DNA of 64,000 nt from Pseudomonas sp. RIT409. GTDB lineage: Bacteria > Pseudomonadota > Gammaproteobacteria > Pseudomonadales > Pseudomonadaceae. This document shows, in pieces, positions 8,701-16,785 of the stretch. Position numbers and translations under genes: made by a program. The DNA is taken from NCBI RefSeq assembly GCF_003052515.2, contig NZ_QARE02000006.1, forward strand, positions 229,068 through 293,067, in the 5' to 3' direction. Each line of letters opens with the position of its first letter. Positions within the stretch are counted from its first letter, which is position 1. Below the pieces are notes generated by a model that was given only the letters and a program-made list of their open reading frames with translations, did not search any database and had not been told where the DNA came from.

Positions 8701-9666
8701 TCACTGCGCTTTCGCGACAGCAGCGGGTGGCGTCCAGATCACGTCGGCGATGCTGAGCGGTTTGGGGATCAACTTGAGTTGATAGAAGGTGTCGGCGATT
8801 TTCTGCTGGGCGGCGACCGTTTCAGGCGAGATGAACGATGCGCCATAGCCCTGACGCTTGACGGAAACGCGGGCGATGTCTTCGGGCAGGCCCAGCAGCG
8901 GGGCAACCTGTTGGGTGACTTCGTCCGGGTTGGCTTTGGACCACTCACCCACGGCACGCACTTGTTCGACCAGCGCCTGAATCACTTCAGGATGCTGCTG
9001 CGCGTAAGGCCGGGTCGCGAGGTAGAACTGGTTGTTGTCGACGATGCCTTTGCCATCACGCAGGGTTCGCGCCTGAAGCTGTTGCTCGGCCGCGGCCTGG
9101 TAGGGGTCCCAGATGACCCACGCATCGACGGCGCCACGCTCGAACGCGGCCCGCGCGTCAGCCGGTGGCAGGTAGACCGTCTGAATGTCGCTGTACTTCA
9201 ACCCCGCTTCTTCAAGAGCGCGGACCAGCAAATAGTGAACGTTGGAGCCTTTGTTCAGCACCACCTTCTTGCCTTTGAGCGCCTCGACGGATGTGATCGG
9301 GGAATCTTTGGGCACCAGAATCGCCTCACTGGTCGGCGCAGGTGGTTCCGAAGCGACATAAAGCAGGTCCGCGCCTGCCGCCTGGGCGAAAACCGGCGGC
9401 GTCTCGCCGGTTACGCCGAAGTCGATCGAGCCAACGTTGAGCCCTTCCAATAGCTGCGGGCCGCCTGGAAATTCCGTCCACTGCACCTGCACACCCTGCT
9501 CGGCCAGCTTCTTCTCCAGCGAACCCTTGGCTTTGAGCAGAACCAGCGTGCCGTACTTTTGATAGCCGATACGCAGGGTGTCGGCTCGAGCTTGGGTGAG
9601 GACGCCGAAGGACACCGCCGCAGCAAACAGAGCGACCAGGCCTCGACGCAAAATGACAGTGCGCAT
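8701..9666 (-). CDS. ssuA: Sulfonate ABC transporter periplasmic binding protein
   Basis: A 321-residue substrate-binding protein of the NMT1/SsuA-like group. A signal peptide, MRTVILRRGLVALFAAAVSF to about ARA, is followed by DTLRIGYQKYGTLVLLKAKG. Other conserved stretches are LNVGSIDFGVTGETPPVFAQ and VDAWVIWDPYQAAAE. AAAGGAGCG lies just upstream of the ATG and decides the start. It is the first gene of the leftward ssuACBF unit. No alkanesulfonate monooxygenase (ssuD) or flavin reductase (ssuE) adjoins it, so the released-sulfite step must be encoded elsewhere or the ligand may differ, for example taurine or sulfate esters. Confidence 0.88.
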   Translation of the reverse strand: MRTVILRRGLVALFAAAVSFGVLTQARADTLRIGYQKYGTLVLLKAKGSLEKKLAEQGVQVQWTEFPGGPQLLEGLNVGSIDFGVTGETPPVFAQAAGADLLYVASEPPAPTSEAILVPKDSPITSVEALKGKKVVLNKGSNVHYLLVRALEEAGLKYSDIQTVYLPPADARAAFERGAVDAWVIWDPYQAAAEQQLQARTLRDGKGIVDNNQFYLATRPYAQQHPEVIQALVEQVRAVGEWSKANPDEVTQQVAPLLGLPEDIARVSVKRQGYGASFISPETVAAQQKIADTFYQLKLIPKPLSIADVIWTPPAAVAKAQ

Positions 9667-9807
9667 GGCACGCTCCTTTGCAAAATAGCTTTCAGGTGGC
9701 ACCTGCTCGTCCGATGGCGGGCAAGTAAGGTGGATGGGATTCATGACCGACGACTGCATCAGTGCAACGACATTAGCAGCCGGCTTATATTCTTTAAAAT
9801 CATATTT

Positions 9808-9834
9808 ATTCATTTGGTTAGCACCAAAATGAAT
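9808..9834. promoter_or_regulatory. Inverted repeat upstream of ssuA
   Basis: attcatttggt (9808-9818) and accaaaatgaat (9823-9834) form a nearly perfect palindrome about 145 bp upstream of ssuA in an AT-rich patch between ssuA and lsfA. It could be a binding site for a sulfur-starvation activator (CysB, Cbl or SfnR type); the assignment is inference. Confidence 0.4.
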
Positions 9835-9927
9835 ATGTTGCATTTTCATGGACCCGCCGTTTCGGGAGGCGTCAGACGGGCCCGTCATGTCCCAATCGGA
9901 AGCTTGAAGGCGGGCCGGCCAGCGGCC

Positions 9928-9953
9928 AAAAAAAAGGGCCGAATAGTCGGCCC
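9928..9953 (-). terminator. Terminator of lsfA
   Basis: Minus-strand hairpin gggccga/tcggccc (9936-9942 and 9947-9953) followed by eight T (A run 9928-9935), 25 bp after the lsfA stop. It separates lsfA from ssuA. Confidence 0.85.
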
Positions 9954-9978
9954 GAATGTCGTGGTTGAAATCGGCGTG

Positions 9979-10617
9979 TCAGCGATTGGGCTGGGGCGTC
10001 AGACGCAGGTAAGGCGTGACGGCCTTGTAGCCTTTGGGGAAGCGTTGCTTGATCTCTTCTTCATCTTTGATGGAGGGCACGATCACCACATCCTCGCCAT
10101 CCTGCCAGTTCGCCGGGGTCGCCACCTTGTGGCTGTCAGTCAACTGCAGCGAATCGATGACGCGCAGGATCTCGTGGAAATTTCGCCCCGTACTGGCTGG
10201 GTAAGTAATGGTTAGGCGTATCTTCTTGTTCGGATCGATCACGAACAGCGAGCGGACGGTCAGGGTTTCGCTGGCATTGGGGTGGATCAGGTCATAAAGC
10301 TCAGATACTTTGCGATCGGCGTCAGCCAGAATTGGAAAGTTGACCGTGGTGTTCTGGGTAGCATTAATGTCGTCGATCCACTTGATGTGGGAATCGACCG
10401 GGTCTACGGAAATAGCGATGGCTTTCACATTGCGCTTGTCGAACTCGTCCTTGAGCTTAGCTGTGAAACCCAGCTCCGTGGTGCAGACAGGGGTGAAGTC
10501 GGCCGGGTGGGAAAACAACACACCCCACTGATTGCCCAGCCATTCGTGAAACTTGATACAGCCTAGGCTGGAGTCCTGTTCGAAATCGGGGGCGATGTCG
10601 CCAAGTTTGAGGCTCAT
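9979..10617 (-). CDS. lsfA: 1-Cys peroxiredoxin (Prx6 type), sulfonate-associated
   Basis: A 212-residue peroxiredoxin of the 1-Cys Prx6 subgroup. The peroxidatic Cys45 is in HPADFTPVCTTELGF, and the long C-terminal domain carries VVIVPSIKDEEEIKQRFPKG and YLRLTPQP. It reduces peroxides in the cytosol. In Pseudomonas the homologue LsfA adjoins the ssu operon and is induced during sulfonate growth. The start at MSLKLGDIAPDF is preferred to an upstream start because GGAG lies 8 bp before it and it matches the family. No resolving Cys is needed in this subgroup. Confidence 0.93.
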   Translation of the reverse strand: MSLKLGDIAPDFEQDSSLGCIKFHEWLGNQWGVLFSHPADFTPVCTTELGFTAKLKDEFDKRNVKAIAISVDPVDSHIKWIDDINATQNTTVNFPILADADRKVSELYDLIHPNASETLTVRSLFVIDPNKKIRLTITYPASTGRNFHEILRVIDSLQLTDSHKVATPANWQDGEDVVIVPSIKDEEEIKQRFPKGYKAVTPYLRLTPQPNR

Positions 10618-10747
10618 GCAGTCAGCTCCTTTAATAAGTGTTATGTGGACACTGTGCCTGCAAACCTCAAAAAATTGAAAGACCGAATGGCAATGGCGAA
10701 TGCTCGTTTCGCTATAAAAACCGAACACCGCTTTTATTTTCAGCTAT

Positions 10748-10775
10748 AAAAAAGCCCCGCCGAAGCGGGGCTCTT
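10748..10775 (-). terminator. Orphan terminator of the ancestral porin gene, stranded left of the island
   Basis: gccccgc/gcggggc (10754-10760 and 10765-10771) with A/T runs on both sides. No gene now ends here. Immediately to the right, on the minus strand, are codons GAA GCC TTC AAA TAA, the same A-F-K-stop ending as the OprD-family porin at 26645. I infer this is the porin's original 3' tail, cut off by island insertion. Confidence 0.65.
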
Positions 10776-10793
10776 TTCAACACATCGACGCTT

Positions 10794-10803
10794 ATTTGAA
10801 GGC
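10794..10803. repeat. Left attachment-site core (direct repeat)
   Basis: atttgaaggc, identical to 26647-26656. Here it is preceded by the TAA-containing original porin tail. Confidence 0.65.
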
Positions 10804-11199
10804 TTCTACTCACCTGAGAGCCCGTCGAAAGGATTAATTACCAGTATATTCAGCAAGATGAGCTGACTATACACAAATTTGTAAATAATTTCGTAAAATT
10901 TTAGGCCCCAACCGTCATCTAGGCTACCGAGGTGTAAAGAACGCGCGCAGCGCTCAGCGAGCAGGAAGCTACAGCCTCTCAGCCACCCACGCTGTCTCTA
11001 TGGAAGGCTTAGGATACGCATCTACTCTATATATAGAGACGCGAGACTAGTCTACTGGTGATCAAATCGACGCAGCTCAGCTGCTGACACCCATCGACAC
11101 AGGGCGTTCCGAGATCACGCCCTAGCTTGCGCCATCTCGAATACGCTAATCTCGGTATCGCTGGAGATTCAAGTCAATCTCATATTTGCTAAGGTTCCG
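10804..11199. other. Left end of the island, non-coding
   Basis: No gene is supported. The stretch includes a perfect 14-bp palindrome ctctatatatagag at 11025-11038 and several short GC-rich repeats. It could contain the promoter of the PIN-domain gene and recombinase arm sites. Confidence 0.5.
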
Positions 11200-12318
11200 A
11201 TGAAGAATGATAAACGTGTAACTCCTGAACGATATCAGGAGCTTCGTAACAAACTGCTGAGTGGAGAAATTACTGCTCTCACTTTCGACACACAAGTGTT
11301 TGACCGAAATGGACGAACTTTTAAGGGAGGGCTGCTCGGTGAGCTTGACCAGCTAAAACAGTCCAATATTCAGATTTTATTCACCGAAGTGGTTCGTGAT
11401 GAAGTGGAGAACCATATTCTCGAAAGGCATCGTGCCAAGGCATTACGGGCGGAAGAGGCGCTTTCCAAGCTATCAGGCAGTCTTTCGGCTAGCTTAGCTA
11501 AAAAAGTGAGCCGTGAACTAGACTCTGTTGCAACCCCAGAGACGATGACCTTTATAGAGCTCAATGATTTTTTTCTGAAAACTGGGGCAGAAATGATATC
11601 CTACGAAGAAGTGCCTGCTAGAGCGCTGTTTGAGCACTACTTTGCAAATCGTGCGCCTTTTCATAAAACAAACAATAAGAAATCAGAATTTCCAGACGCT
11701 ATGGCGTTACTCTGTCTAGAGGAGCACTCCAAGACCCAAGGGATTCTGGTAATTTCTGAGGACGAGGACTGGGTGTCATTTTGTAAAGAATCTAAAACAC
11801 AAAAATTACATCACCTACCCGACTTAATTTCTGCTTTTGATTTGATAAATTCTGCAAAAGACGAAATCAAATCGGTCGCAGATTCAAAATTTAGACGCTT
11901 TGTAGAATTCGAGCAAAGCGGCGAACTGCTCGCCATTATAGAAAAAAATGTAGTTGATCAACTTCATCAAGGTATTGAATTTTCTGGCAAGTCAGACCTT
12001 GACTTTACTGCCTCCTGTCTGAGCATCAGCATTCTGAACATAGAACATGAAGAAGAGCATACCTTTGGCACCATTAGGCATGACGCAAGTGTAACCGTCT
12101 GGGCGCTTGAGAAAAATTTAAAAGTTCAGATTAGGGCCGAGGTTGAATTCACCTCTATGAACGACACCTACATGGGCACTAGCATTTATAGCCAGCTCAT
12201 ATCAATACCAGCAACCTCCATTATTAGAATGACGAATGACACCACCACCGTCAACACTATGTTTAAAACAGGCATTGTACTAAATCTGGGAAAAATAAGG
12301 CCTGGTGAGAATCTTTAA
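11200..12318 (+). CDS. PIN-domain-like protein (putative ribonuclease)
   Basis: A 372-residue protein whose first about 230 residues resemble the DUF4935/PIN-like nucleases. Candidate metal-binding acids are Asp30 (ALTFDTQVFD), Glu68/Glu70 (VVRDEVENH), Asp166 (SEFPDAMALL) and the SEDEDW cluster at 186-191. The C-terminal about 140 residues, from KFRRFVEFEQSG onward, are beta-rich and unrecognised. PIN proteins cleave RNA and occur in toxin-antitoxin and defence loci; no adjacent small antitoxin gene is seen. It is AT-rich, the first cargo gene of the island, and converges on the dam-like gene. The PIN fold is fairly sure; activity is inferred. Confidence 0.7.
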   Translation: MKNDKRVTPERYQELRNKLLSGEITALTFDTQVFDRNGRTFKGGLLGELDQLKQSNIQILFTEVVRDEVENHILERHRAKALRAEEALSKLSGSLSASLAKKVSRELDSVATPETMTFIELNDFFLKTGAEMISYEEVPARALFEHYFANRAPFHKTNNKKSEFPDAMALLCLEEHSKTQGILVISEDEDWVSFCKESKTQKLHHLPDLISAFDLINSAKDEIKSVADSKFRRFVEFEQSGELLAIIEKNVVDQLHQGIEFSGKSDLDFTASCLSISILNIEHEEEHTFGTIRHDASVTVWALEKNLKVQIRAEVEFTSMNDTYMGTSIYSQLISIPATSIIRMTNDTTTVNTMFKTGIVLNLGKIRPGENL

Positions 12319-12379
12319 ACAACCTGCTATCTAAAAACCTTGAGGCAAACTTTCAAAAACTAGCAAGAGTGTGCCCCCC

Positions 12380-13258
12380 TCAGAGTGCCACCTTAGATTT
12401 TGGAATTTCAGCGTGAGGTGCGTTCAGGCCACTCTTAAAAAACATAACCTCGTCACCGACATATCGAGCTTGCGCAGTGTAATGAAGCCCATACTTTAAT
12501 GCCTCGCTGCAATTATACATGGCGCAGATCTCAGGCGTGCAATCGTATGAAACTATCCATTGGCGATTGAACGTTGAGGATTGTAGCAAGCTTGCTATTT
12601 CCAAATGATCATCATGCTTATAAAAGTTTCTATATAAGTCGCGACCCTTAACGTAATAGGGCGGATCAAGATAAATCAAAGCACTCTCGGGCAAAATATC
12701 GGATGCGCGGCTTAGCAAGCTAAACGCGTCTTCATTATAGACCGTAATGTGATCTGCATGGATTGCAATTTTTTCGAGGCGCGCGGCGATCATTGATTTG
12801 TTGAACCGTGCGTCAAGTTTATACGCGCCTGCTTGCGATTTTCCACCGATTACCCCACCTTTGAGTATTCCGGACCTATTCGTTCTATTAACGAATAGCG
12901 TCGCAAACCCGCGCGCAGCCTGTGAGACAGTTGGATCCTGAGTCAGCATTACCTGCCTCCAGCGATACCACTCGTCCATCGATATCGGTGTGTCATGCAG
13001 AAGCTTCAGAAGCTCCTCAGGTGTGGCAGTCACCGCAGACCAAAAAGCATAGACCGCTGGATCCAGATCGTTGATATGGATGTGGCTGGCATGCTTGTCA
13101 AATAAGAGCTCCAGCGCAACGCCCGCCCCACCCGCAAATGGTTCCAGATAGTGGCCACCGCCTAGCCCATTCTCGTGCATTACTGCGGCCACAAACGGAG
13201 CGAACCTTGCTTTCCCACCTGGGTATCGTAGCGGGCTGTAAAGCTTATTGGAGTACAT
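12380..13258 (-). CDS. DNA adenine methyltransferase, Dam/D12 class
   Basis: A 292-residue N6-adenine methyltransferase. It has the N-terminal SPLRYPGGKARF, motif I YLEPFAGGAGVALELLF near residue 38-53, and the catalytic DPPY at 198-201 in IYLDPPYYVKG. The start at MYSNKLYSPL is chosen because AAGGA lies 7-8 bp upstream. It follows the OLD-type ATPase gene by 63 bp on the same strand, so the two are likely one transcript. Target sequence unknown. Such solitary methylases can modify host DNA, act in phage, or protect against a partner nuclease. Confidence 0.88.
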   Translation of the reverse strand: MYSNKLYSPLRYPGGKARFAPFVAAVMHENGLGGGHYLEPFAGGAGVALELLFDKHASHIHINDLDPAVYAFWSAVTATPEELLKLLHDTPISMDEWYRWRQVMLTQDPTVSQAARGFATLFVNRTNRSGILKGGVIGGKSQAGAYKLDARFNKSMIAARLEKIAIHADHITVYNEDAFSLLSRASDILPESALIYLDPPYYVKGRDLYRNFYKHDDHLEIASLLQSSTFNRQWIVSYDCTPEICAMYNCSEALKYGLHYTAQARYVGDEVMFFKSGLNAPHAEIPKSKVAL

Positions 13259-13321
13259 TCGATGGATCCTTGATGGCGGGCAAGCCACAGCTTAGCGGTG
13301 GGCAGTATACTTGGCCAGCTT

Positions 13322-15076
13322 TCAAGCGGTAAGCTTTGCGGTCGCTTGCGCCGCTTGTGTGAGGGCTTGTTCAAAGGCTTCAACCTTCTGCGGATTTTCC
13401 CGCAGCCAATGGCCGATAAGGTCCCAGTTTCCAATGACCGTTAGATTTTTGTTCATCCATTTCTTCGCAGATTCACGGTTTTTTATATTTGTATCACCTG
13501 CTAACAGGTGCGTGCGCAGCTGATCTCTTGTAACGTTGATTTTCGCTAGCGCCTCGCGTGTGTCAGGGTAGTCGTCATTATCTTTCATCAGCTCAGTTAT
13601 GAATTCGTAGATGGTCCGCTCTGGTGAGAATCCATTTCCTGCCAAATCTGCTCCACCAGGGAGCTTCACGACATTTTTCAGACCCTTAGTCACGGAAGAG
13701 TCAGCATCTACTACGATCAGAACTGTCTTGAAATGTTTGTCAAATTTTTGAAGACCTTGCAGATTTTGACACCCTACACTAATCGGTATAGCTTTTAAGG
13801 CCCGCCCAGTTAGGCTGTTAATTCTGCGCTTCAGCTTCAGCGTAAGCAAATGCTTAAGAAAATAGTCTGCCTCAGCATCTTCCAAATAAATCTTAAGGGT
13901 ATTGTCAATTTTTTTAGGCTTAGCAGGCGCAGATGGCGCTATTAACGTCATGTCACCTTTGATTTCTTCACACGACAAGCTTTGCGAAACTCGCGGCGCT
14001 ATTGAATCCATTATGTAGATAACCGAGTCCATTCGGACACCATGGCCGTTAATCGGATTATTATCCGGATGTATTGCCTCAATCATGCATAACGAATGCG
14101 TTGTAGCCACTACTTGTATGCGGAGCTTCTTAGCTGCAGTCTTCATCGCAGTAATTAATGTTTGTTGAGCATGGGGATGAAACCCCGCATCAAGTTCGTC
14201 AATTACCAAGAGTCCACCAGGATAACCTGGCCACTCTCGCTCGAGCTTACGGAATGAAGCAAATGCCGTCGCGATCGAACTCAGACTGTCTTGGCCTAAA
14301 GATATGCTCTTGGGACTGTAGCTGTAGCTTGGGTGCTTGGCAGCTTTACTCGTTCCTTTGATCCCTTGCGACACGATTGATGAGCTATCTTGGCCCTCTG
14401 AAAGCGAGGAATTAATAACACTATCTATAAAAGCTTTAATGAACTCGGCGTCAGTTTTGTCTATCGAGTGATCAATTGTGCTTTCCACAAGCTCTGGATC
14501 GCTTTCACCTATAGGGATCATCCTAGTCATCCCAAGATATATAGTCGGGATAGGAACTTTAGATGCCTTTCCGATCACAACACCGCTTTCGGCATCTTCA
14601 TGATCGGAATCTACAGCGTTGCGTGGTACTACACGGACCTCCTCCCTCACAGAACCATCTTTGTTCTTCACAGCTCTCTTTGTGAAGCCACAGCGCTTTG
14701 TGAACTCGGACTTGTTAATTGAGTAATCTAGATATGGACTTGAAAGCGTCTTGTTTCGCTGATTCGCCAAAAATTCTGTTTGATAATCTATATGGATGAT
14801 TTCGTTGAGCAGGCCTGTAAAAGGCTTACCGGTATAGGTCACGAAATCGGAGTCGGTCAGGCCGGAACCATTTGCCACTAGGGCGAGTATCGTAGATTTG
14901 CCAATACCATTATGGCCAGCTATGAGAGTGATTCGCGGTGCGAAATCAATAGATATGTCCTTGAGTTTTCGAAATGGTGGCTTCGCAATCCTCAGTCGGA
15001 CGAGTGAGAATTCATTATGATTTTCTTGTTTGCTCGGCGATTGCGCTGATTTTCTGGTGCGACGTTGCACTGCCAT
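13322..15076 (-). CDS. OLD-family-like ATPase with C-terminal TOPRIM-type nuclease region
   Basis: A 584-residue protein. The N-terminal ABC-type ATPase has Walker A GHNGIGKST (54-62), an ABC signature-like SLGQDS (259-264), Walker B GGLLVIDELDAGFHP (D293, E294) and His327 in VVATTHSLC. The C-terminal part has YLEDAEADYF (E399) and VLIVVDADSS (D457, D459), the acidic pattern of the OLD TOPRIM domain. OLD proteins are ATP-regulated DNA nucleases in phage defence, for example GajA of Gabija. Here no UvrD-like helicase follows; instead a Dam-type methylase does. AGGGA lies 5 bp before the ATG. The ATPase is certain, the TOPRIM assignment likely, the defence role inferred. Confidence 0.8.
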   Translation of the reverse strand: MAVQRRTRKSAQSPSKQENHNEFSLVRLRIAKPPFRKLKDISIDFAPRITLIAGHNGIGKSTILALVANGSGLTDSDFVTYTGKPFTGLLNEIIHIDYQTEFLANQRNKTLSSPYLDYSINKSEFTKRCGFTKRAVKNKDGSVREEVRVVPRNAVDSDHEDAESGVVIGKASKVPIPTIYLGMTRMIPIGESDPELVESTIDHSIDKTDAEFIKAFIDSVINSSLSEGQDSSSIVSQGIKGTSKAAKHPSYSYSPKSISLGQDSLSSIATAFASFRKLEREWPGYPGGLLVIDELDAGFHPHAQQTLITAMKTAAKKLRIQVVATTHSLCMIEAIHPDNNPINGHGVRMDSVIYIMDSIAPRVSQSLSCEEIKGDMTLIAPSAPAKPKKIDNTLKIYLEDAEADYFLKHLLTLKLKRRINSLTGRALKAIPISVGCQNLQGLQKFDKHFKTVLIVVDADSSVTKGLKNVVKLPGGADLAGNGFSPERTIYEFITELMKDNDDYPDTREALAKINVTRDQLRTHLLAGDTNIKNRESAKKWMNKNLTVIGNWDLIGHWLRENPQKVEAFEQALTQAAQATAKLTA

Positions 15077-15348
15077 TTCGTTCCCTGCTGGAGCTGGCTT
15101 GTTAACATTCCAGTTGATGAGTAGTTAAAGCAGACCTGTACAGCTTCAGCCGTAGTCTCCCAATCACCTCAACCGACCACAAATTCACCTCGGCCGTTGA
15201 TCCACTCATACAGATGAGTCAATCGCCGGAATTAATTGCTTGGGCTTGCTTCGCTCACGAAGCAACGCCAATGCGCATAATGATATCAATTAGATATTAA
15301 TATCAAGCCGTATCGTGCTCCAGCTACATCATTCCAGGGAGGCGGCGC
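15077..15348. promoter_or_regulatory. Upstream region of the OLD-methylase operon
   Basis: It contains a hairpin ttgcttcg-ctca-cgaagcaa (15246-15265) and an AT-rich inverted repeat tgatat...atatca (15281-15304) that could be promoter or operator for the leftward operon. No -35/-10 pair is convincing. Confidence 0.35.
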
Positions 15349-15456
15349 ATGCCGCAGCAACGCCCGCATAGTTGCGTTCTTCCGGATGCCCACCAGTTTT
15401 TACCGACCGAGCGCGTCCTTCTAGGCCCCACTGGTACCGGCGTGATCAAGCTGTGA
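15349..15456 (+). CDS. Possible 35-residue small protein
   Basis: ATG preceded by AGGGAGG at a good distance. The peptide begins MPQQRPHSCV and ends LLGPTGTGVIKL. It is too short to assess by composition and may be a remnant of a longer gene. No homologue recognised. Confidence 0.3.
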   Translation: MPQQRPHSCVLPDAHQFLPTERVLLGPTGTGVIKL

Positions 15457-16001
15457 GTGCAACCCGAATAAAGCTAATCGATGAAGCCGCTTGAGGCGGA
15501 AAGCTGAGCAAGTAGCGAAAAGCACTATGAGCCGCTAGCTCTGGTTTCAGGTGAGGCGTTAGCTCCGGAGCCGCCAGCGTCACCCTCATGGAACGTGGTC
15601 AATCAGCCGCGGTCTCGTCCGAAACACCGCCATGAACTACGACCTGTTTAATGCCCCCCTCCTCGAAAAAAGTGACCATGGCGGTCACGGTGCCTTGTCG
15701 GACAGCGGTCAGACCCCAGTACTTCACCGAGACGTCACGGGACCAAGTTCAATGCTTCAGCGCGCATCTTGATCCGGGCTTGGCGAGCGGATCGATGTGT
15801 ACATCGAGATGCACAGTTGTGGCGCGCTTTCAGACGACAATGGCCGGATTGCAAGCTGGATGTCCGCCCAAGATGATGCGGCTGAGCAGGCTGCGTACGC
15901 ATCAACAACAGTTGCAAATTGCGACACAACGTGTACATTGTTCGCCAAGACGAACAATGTACACATGCAAATCATTTGATTTGCCCACCCTAAAGGAAGC
16001 C
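15457..16001. other. Intergenic region upstream of the HTH regulator
   Basis: No convincing gene. An open frame runs from 15651 into the regulator, but it lacks a ribosome site and has atypical composition. It contains the 34-bp palindrome at 15931. Confidence 0.45.
15931..15964. promoter_or_regulatory. 34-bp perfect palindrome, probable operator
   Basis: gtgtacattgttcg (15931-15944), spacer ccaaga, then its exact inverse cgaacaatgtacac (15951-15964). It ends 37 bp before the start of an HTH regulator, a usual place for autorepression. The 14-6-14 layout also resembles a tyrosine-recombinase crossover site or an RNA hairpin; the position favours an operator. Confidence 0.6.
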
Positions 16002-16457
16002 ATGATGACGCCATCTAATGCTGATGTCCTAAGATCAATCCGATTAAGCCACAGGTTAACGACCACTGAAGCAGGACGACTGGTCGGAGTTACCAAGCGA
16101 GCTTGGGAGCACTGGGAGAGTGGAGCTCGTCAGGTCCCCCAATCATCCTACGAGCTTTTTATGGCGAAGTGCCGAGGAGTAATTCCTCCAGAAATGACCC
16201 CAGACTCCGATCGTGGGCTGTACGTTGTTACAGACTCTCAGGGCCAAGCGGTTATCGTGTTGGGACGGGGAAGCTGGATCGATGTGCACCCCGCTAAGAT
16301 GACTAATAAGGTTGTCGTCAGCTCGTTTGTCGTGGATTTTGCAGCCGGGCGACGGGAGAAGGTGGAGACTCTTGTGGACCTAGATTTCAACCCCACCCTG
16401 TTAGAAACACTGCGCCGCTGGAAGTCGCTAGACAAAGACCTGGAAGACCAATTCTGA
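16002..16457 (+). CDS. HTH (XRE-like) transcriptional regulator
   Basis: A 151-residue protein with an N-terminal HTH at about residues 7-60: NADVLRSIRLSHRLTTTEAG followed by VGVTKRAWEHWESGARQVP. This is the Cro/CI-type fold seen in phage and mobile-element regulators. The C-terminal part is unrecognised. AAGGA lies just before the ATG, which rejects the long upstream extension. A perfect palindrome 37 bp upstream suggests autoregulation. Confidence 0.75.
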   Translation: MMTPSNADVLRSIRLSHRLTTTEAGRLVGVTKRAWEHWESGARQVPQSSYELFMAKCRGVIPPEMTPDSDRGLYVVTDSQGQAVIVLGRGSWIDVHPAKMTNKVVVSSFVVDFAAGRREKVETLVDLDFNPTLLETLRRWKSLDKDLEDQF

Positions 16458-16566
16458 ACAGAGAGCGGCTTCTCTCAATGGCGCATGGTTCGATAAAAAT
16501 CGCAGCCAGATGACGCGCCTGACCCGCAGCTTCGGAGGCGTTATCGCCAGAGCTGGATCGATCCAG

Positions 16567-16770
16567 TTACCGAAACTTCACTGACCCAGGCTTCCCGTTT
16601 GAAAAGCACCACCAGTGCTGGATTCTTGCCGTAGGCGTCATGTCAGTGTGTCGGCTAGGGTCAAGCTCTAGTTCACCCATCAATGCAGAGCCGATACGAC
16701 ACGCACCCATCCACGATGTGGGTGGCCGTGCCGGTCGATCATTGATGAGTGACCTGGAGGCTATCCTCAA
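16567..16770 (-). CDS. Possible small protein, uncertain
   Basis: A 67-residue frame ending DMTPTARIQHWWCFSNGKPG and a short basic tail. The Trp/Cys-rich end looks protein-like, but no ribosome site or homologue was recognised. It may be the 3' part of a decayed gene. Confidence 0.25.
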   Translation of the reverse strand: MRIASRSLINDRPARPPTSWMGACRIGSALMGELELDPSRHTDMTPTARIQHWWCFSNGKPGSVKFR

Positions 16771-16785
16771 AAAACATCTGAAGCG

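Noticed and set aside
15931..15964. loxP/dif-like recombination site
   Set aside because: Geometry is similar, but the perfect symmetry and the position before an HTH gene favour an operator; no match to the dif consensus.
15651..16001. N-terminal extension of the HTH regulator to 268 residues
   Set aside because: The extension crosses the palindrome and lacks a ribosome site; AAGGA lies at the ATG at 16002.
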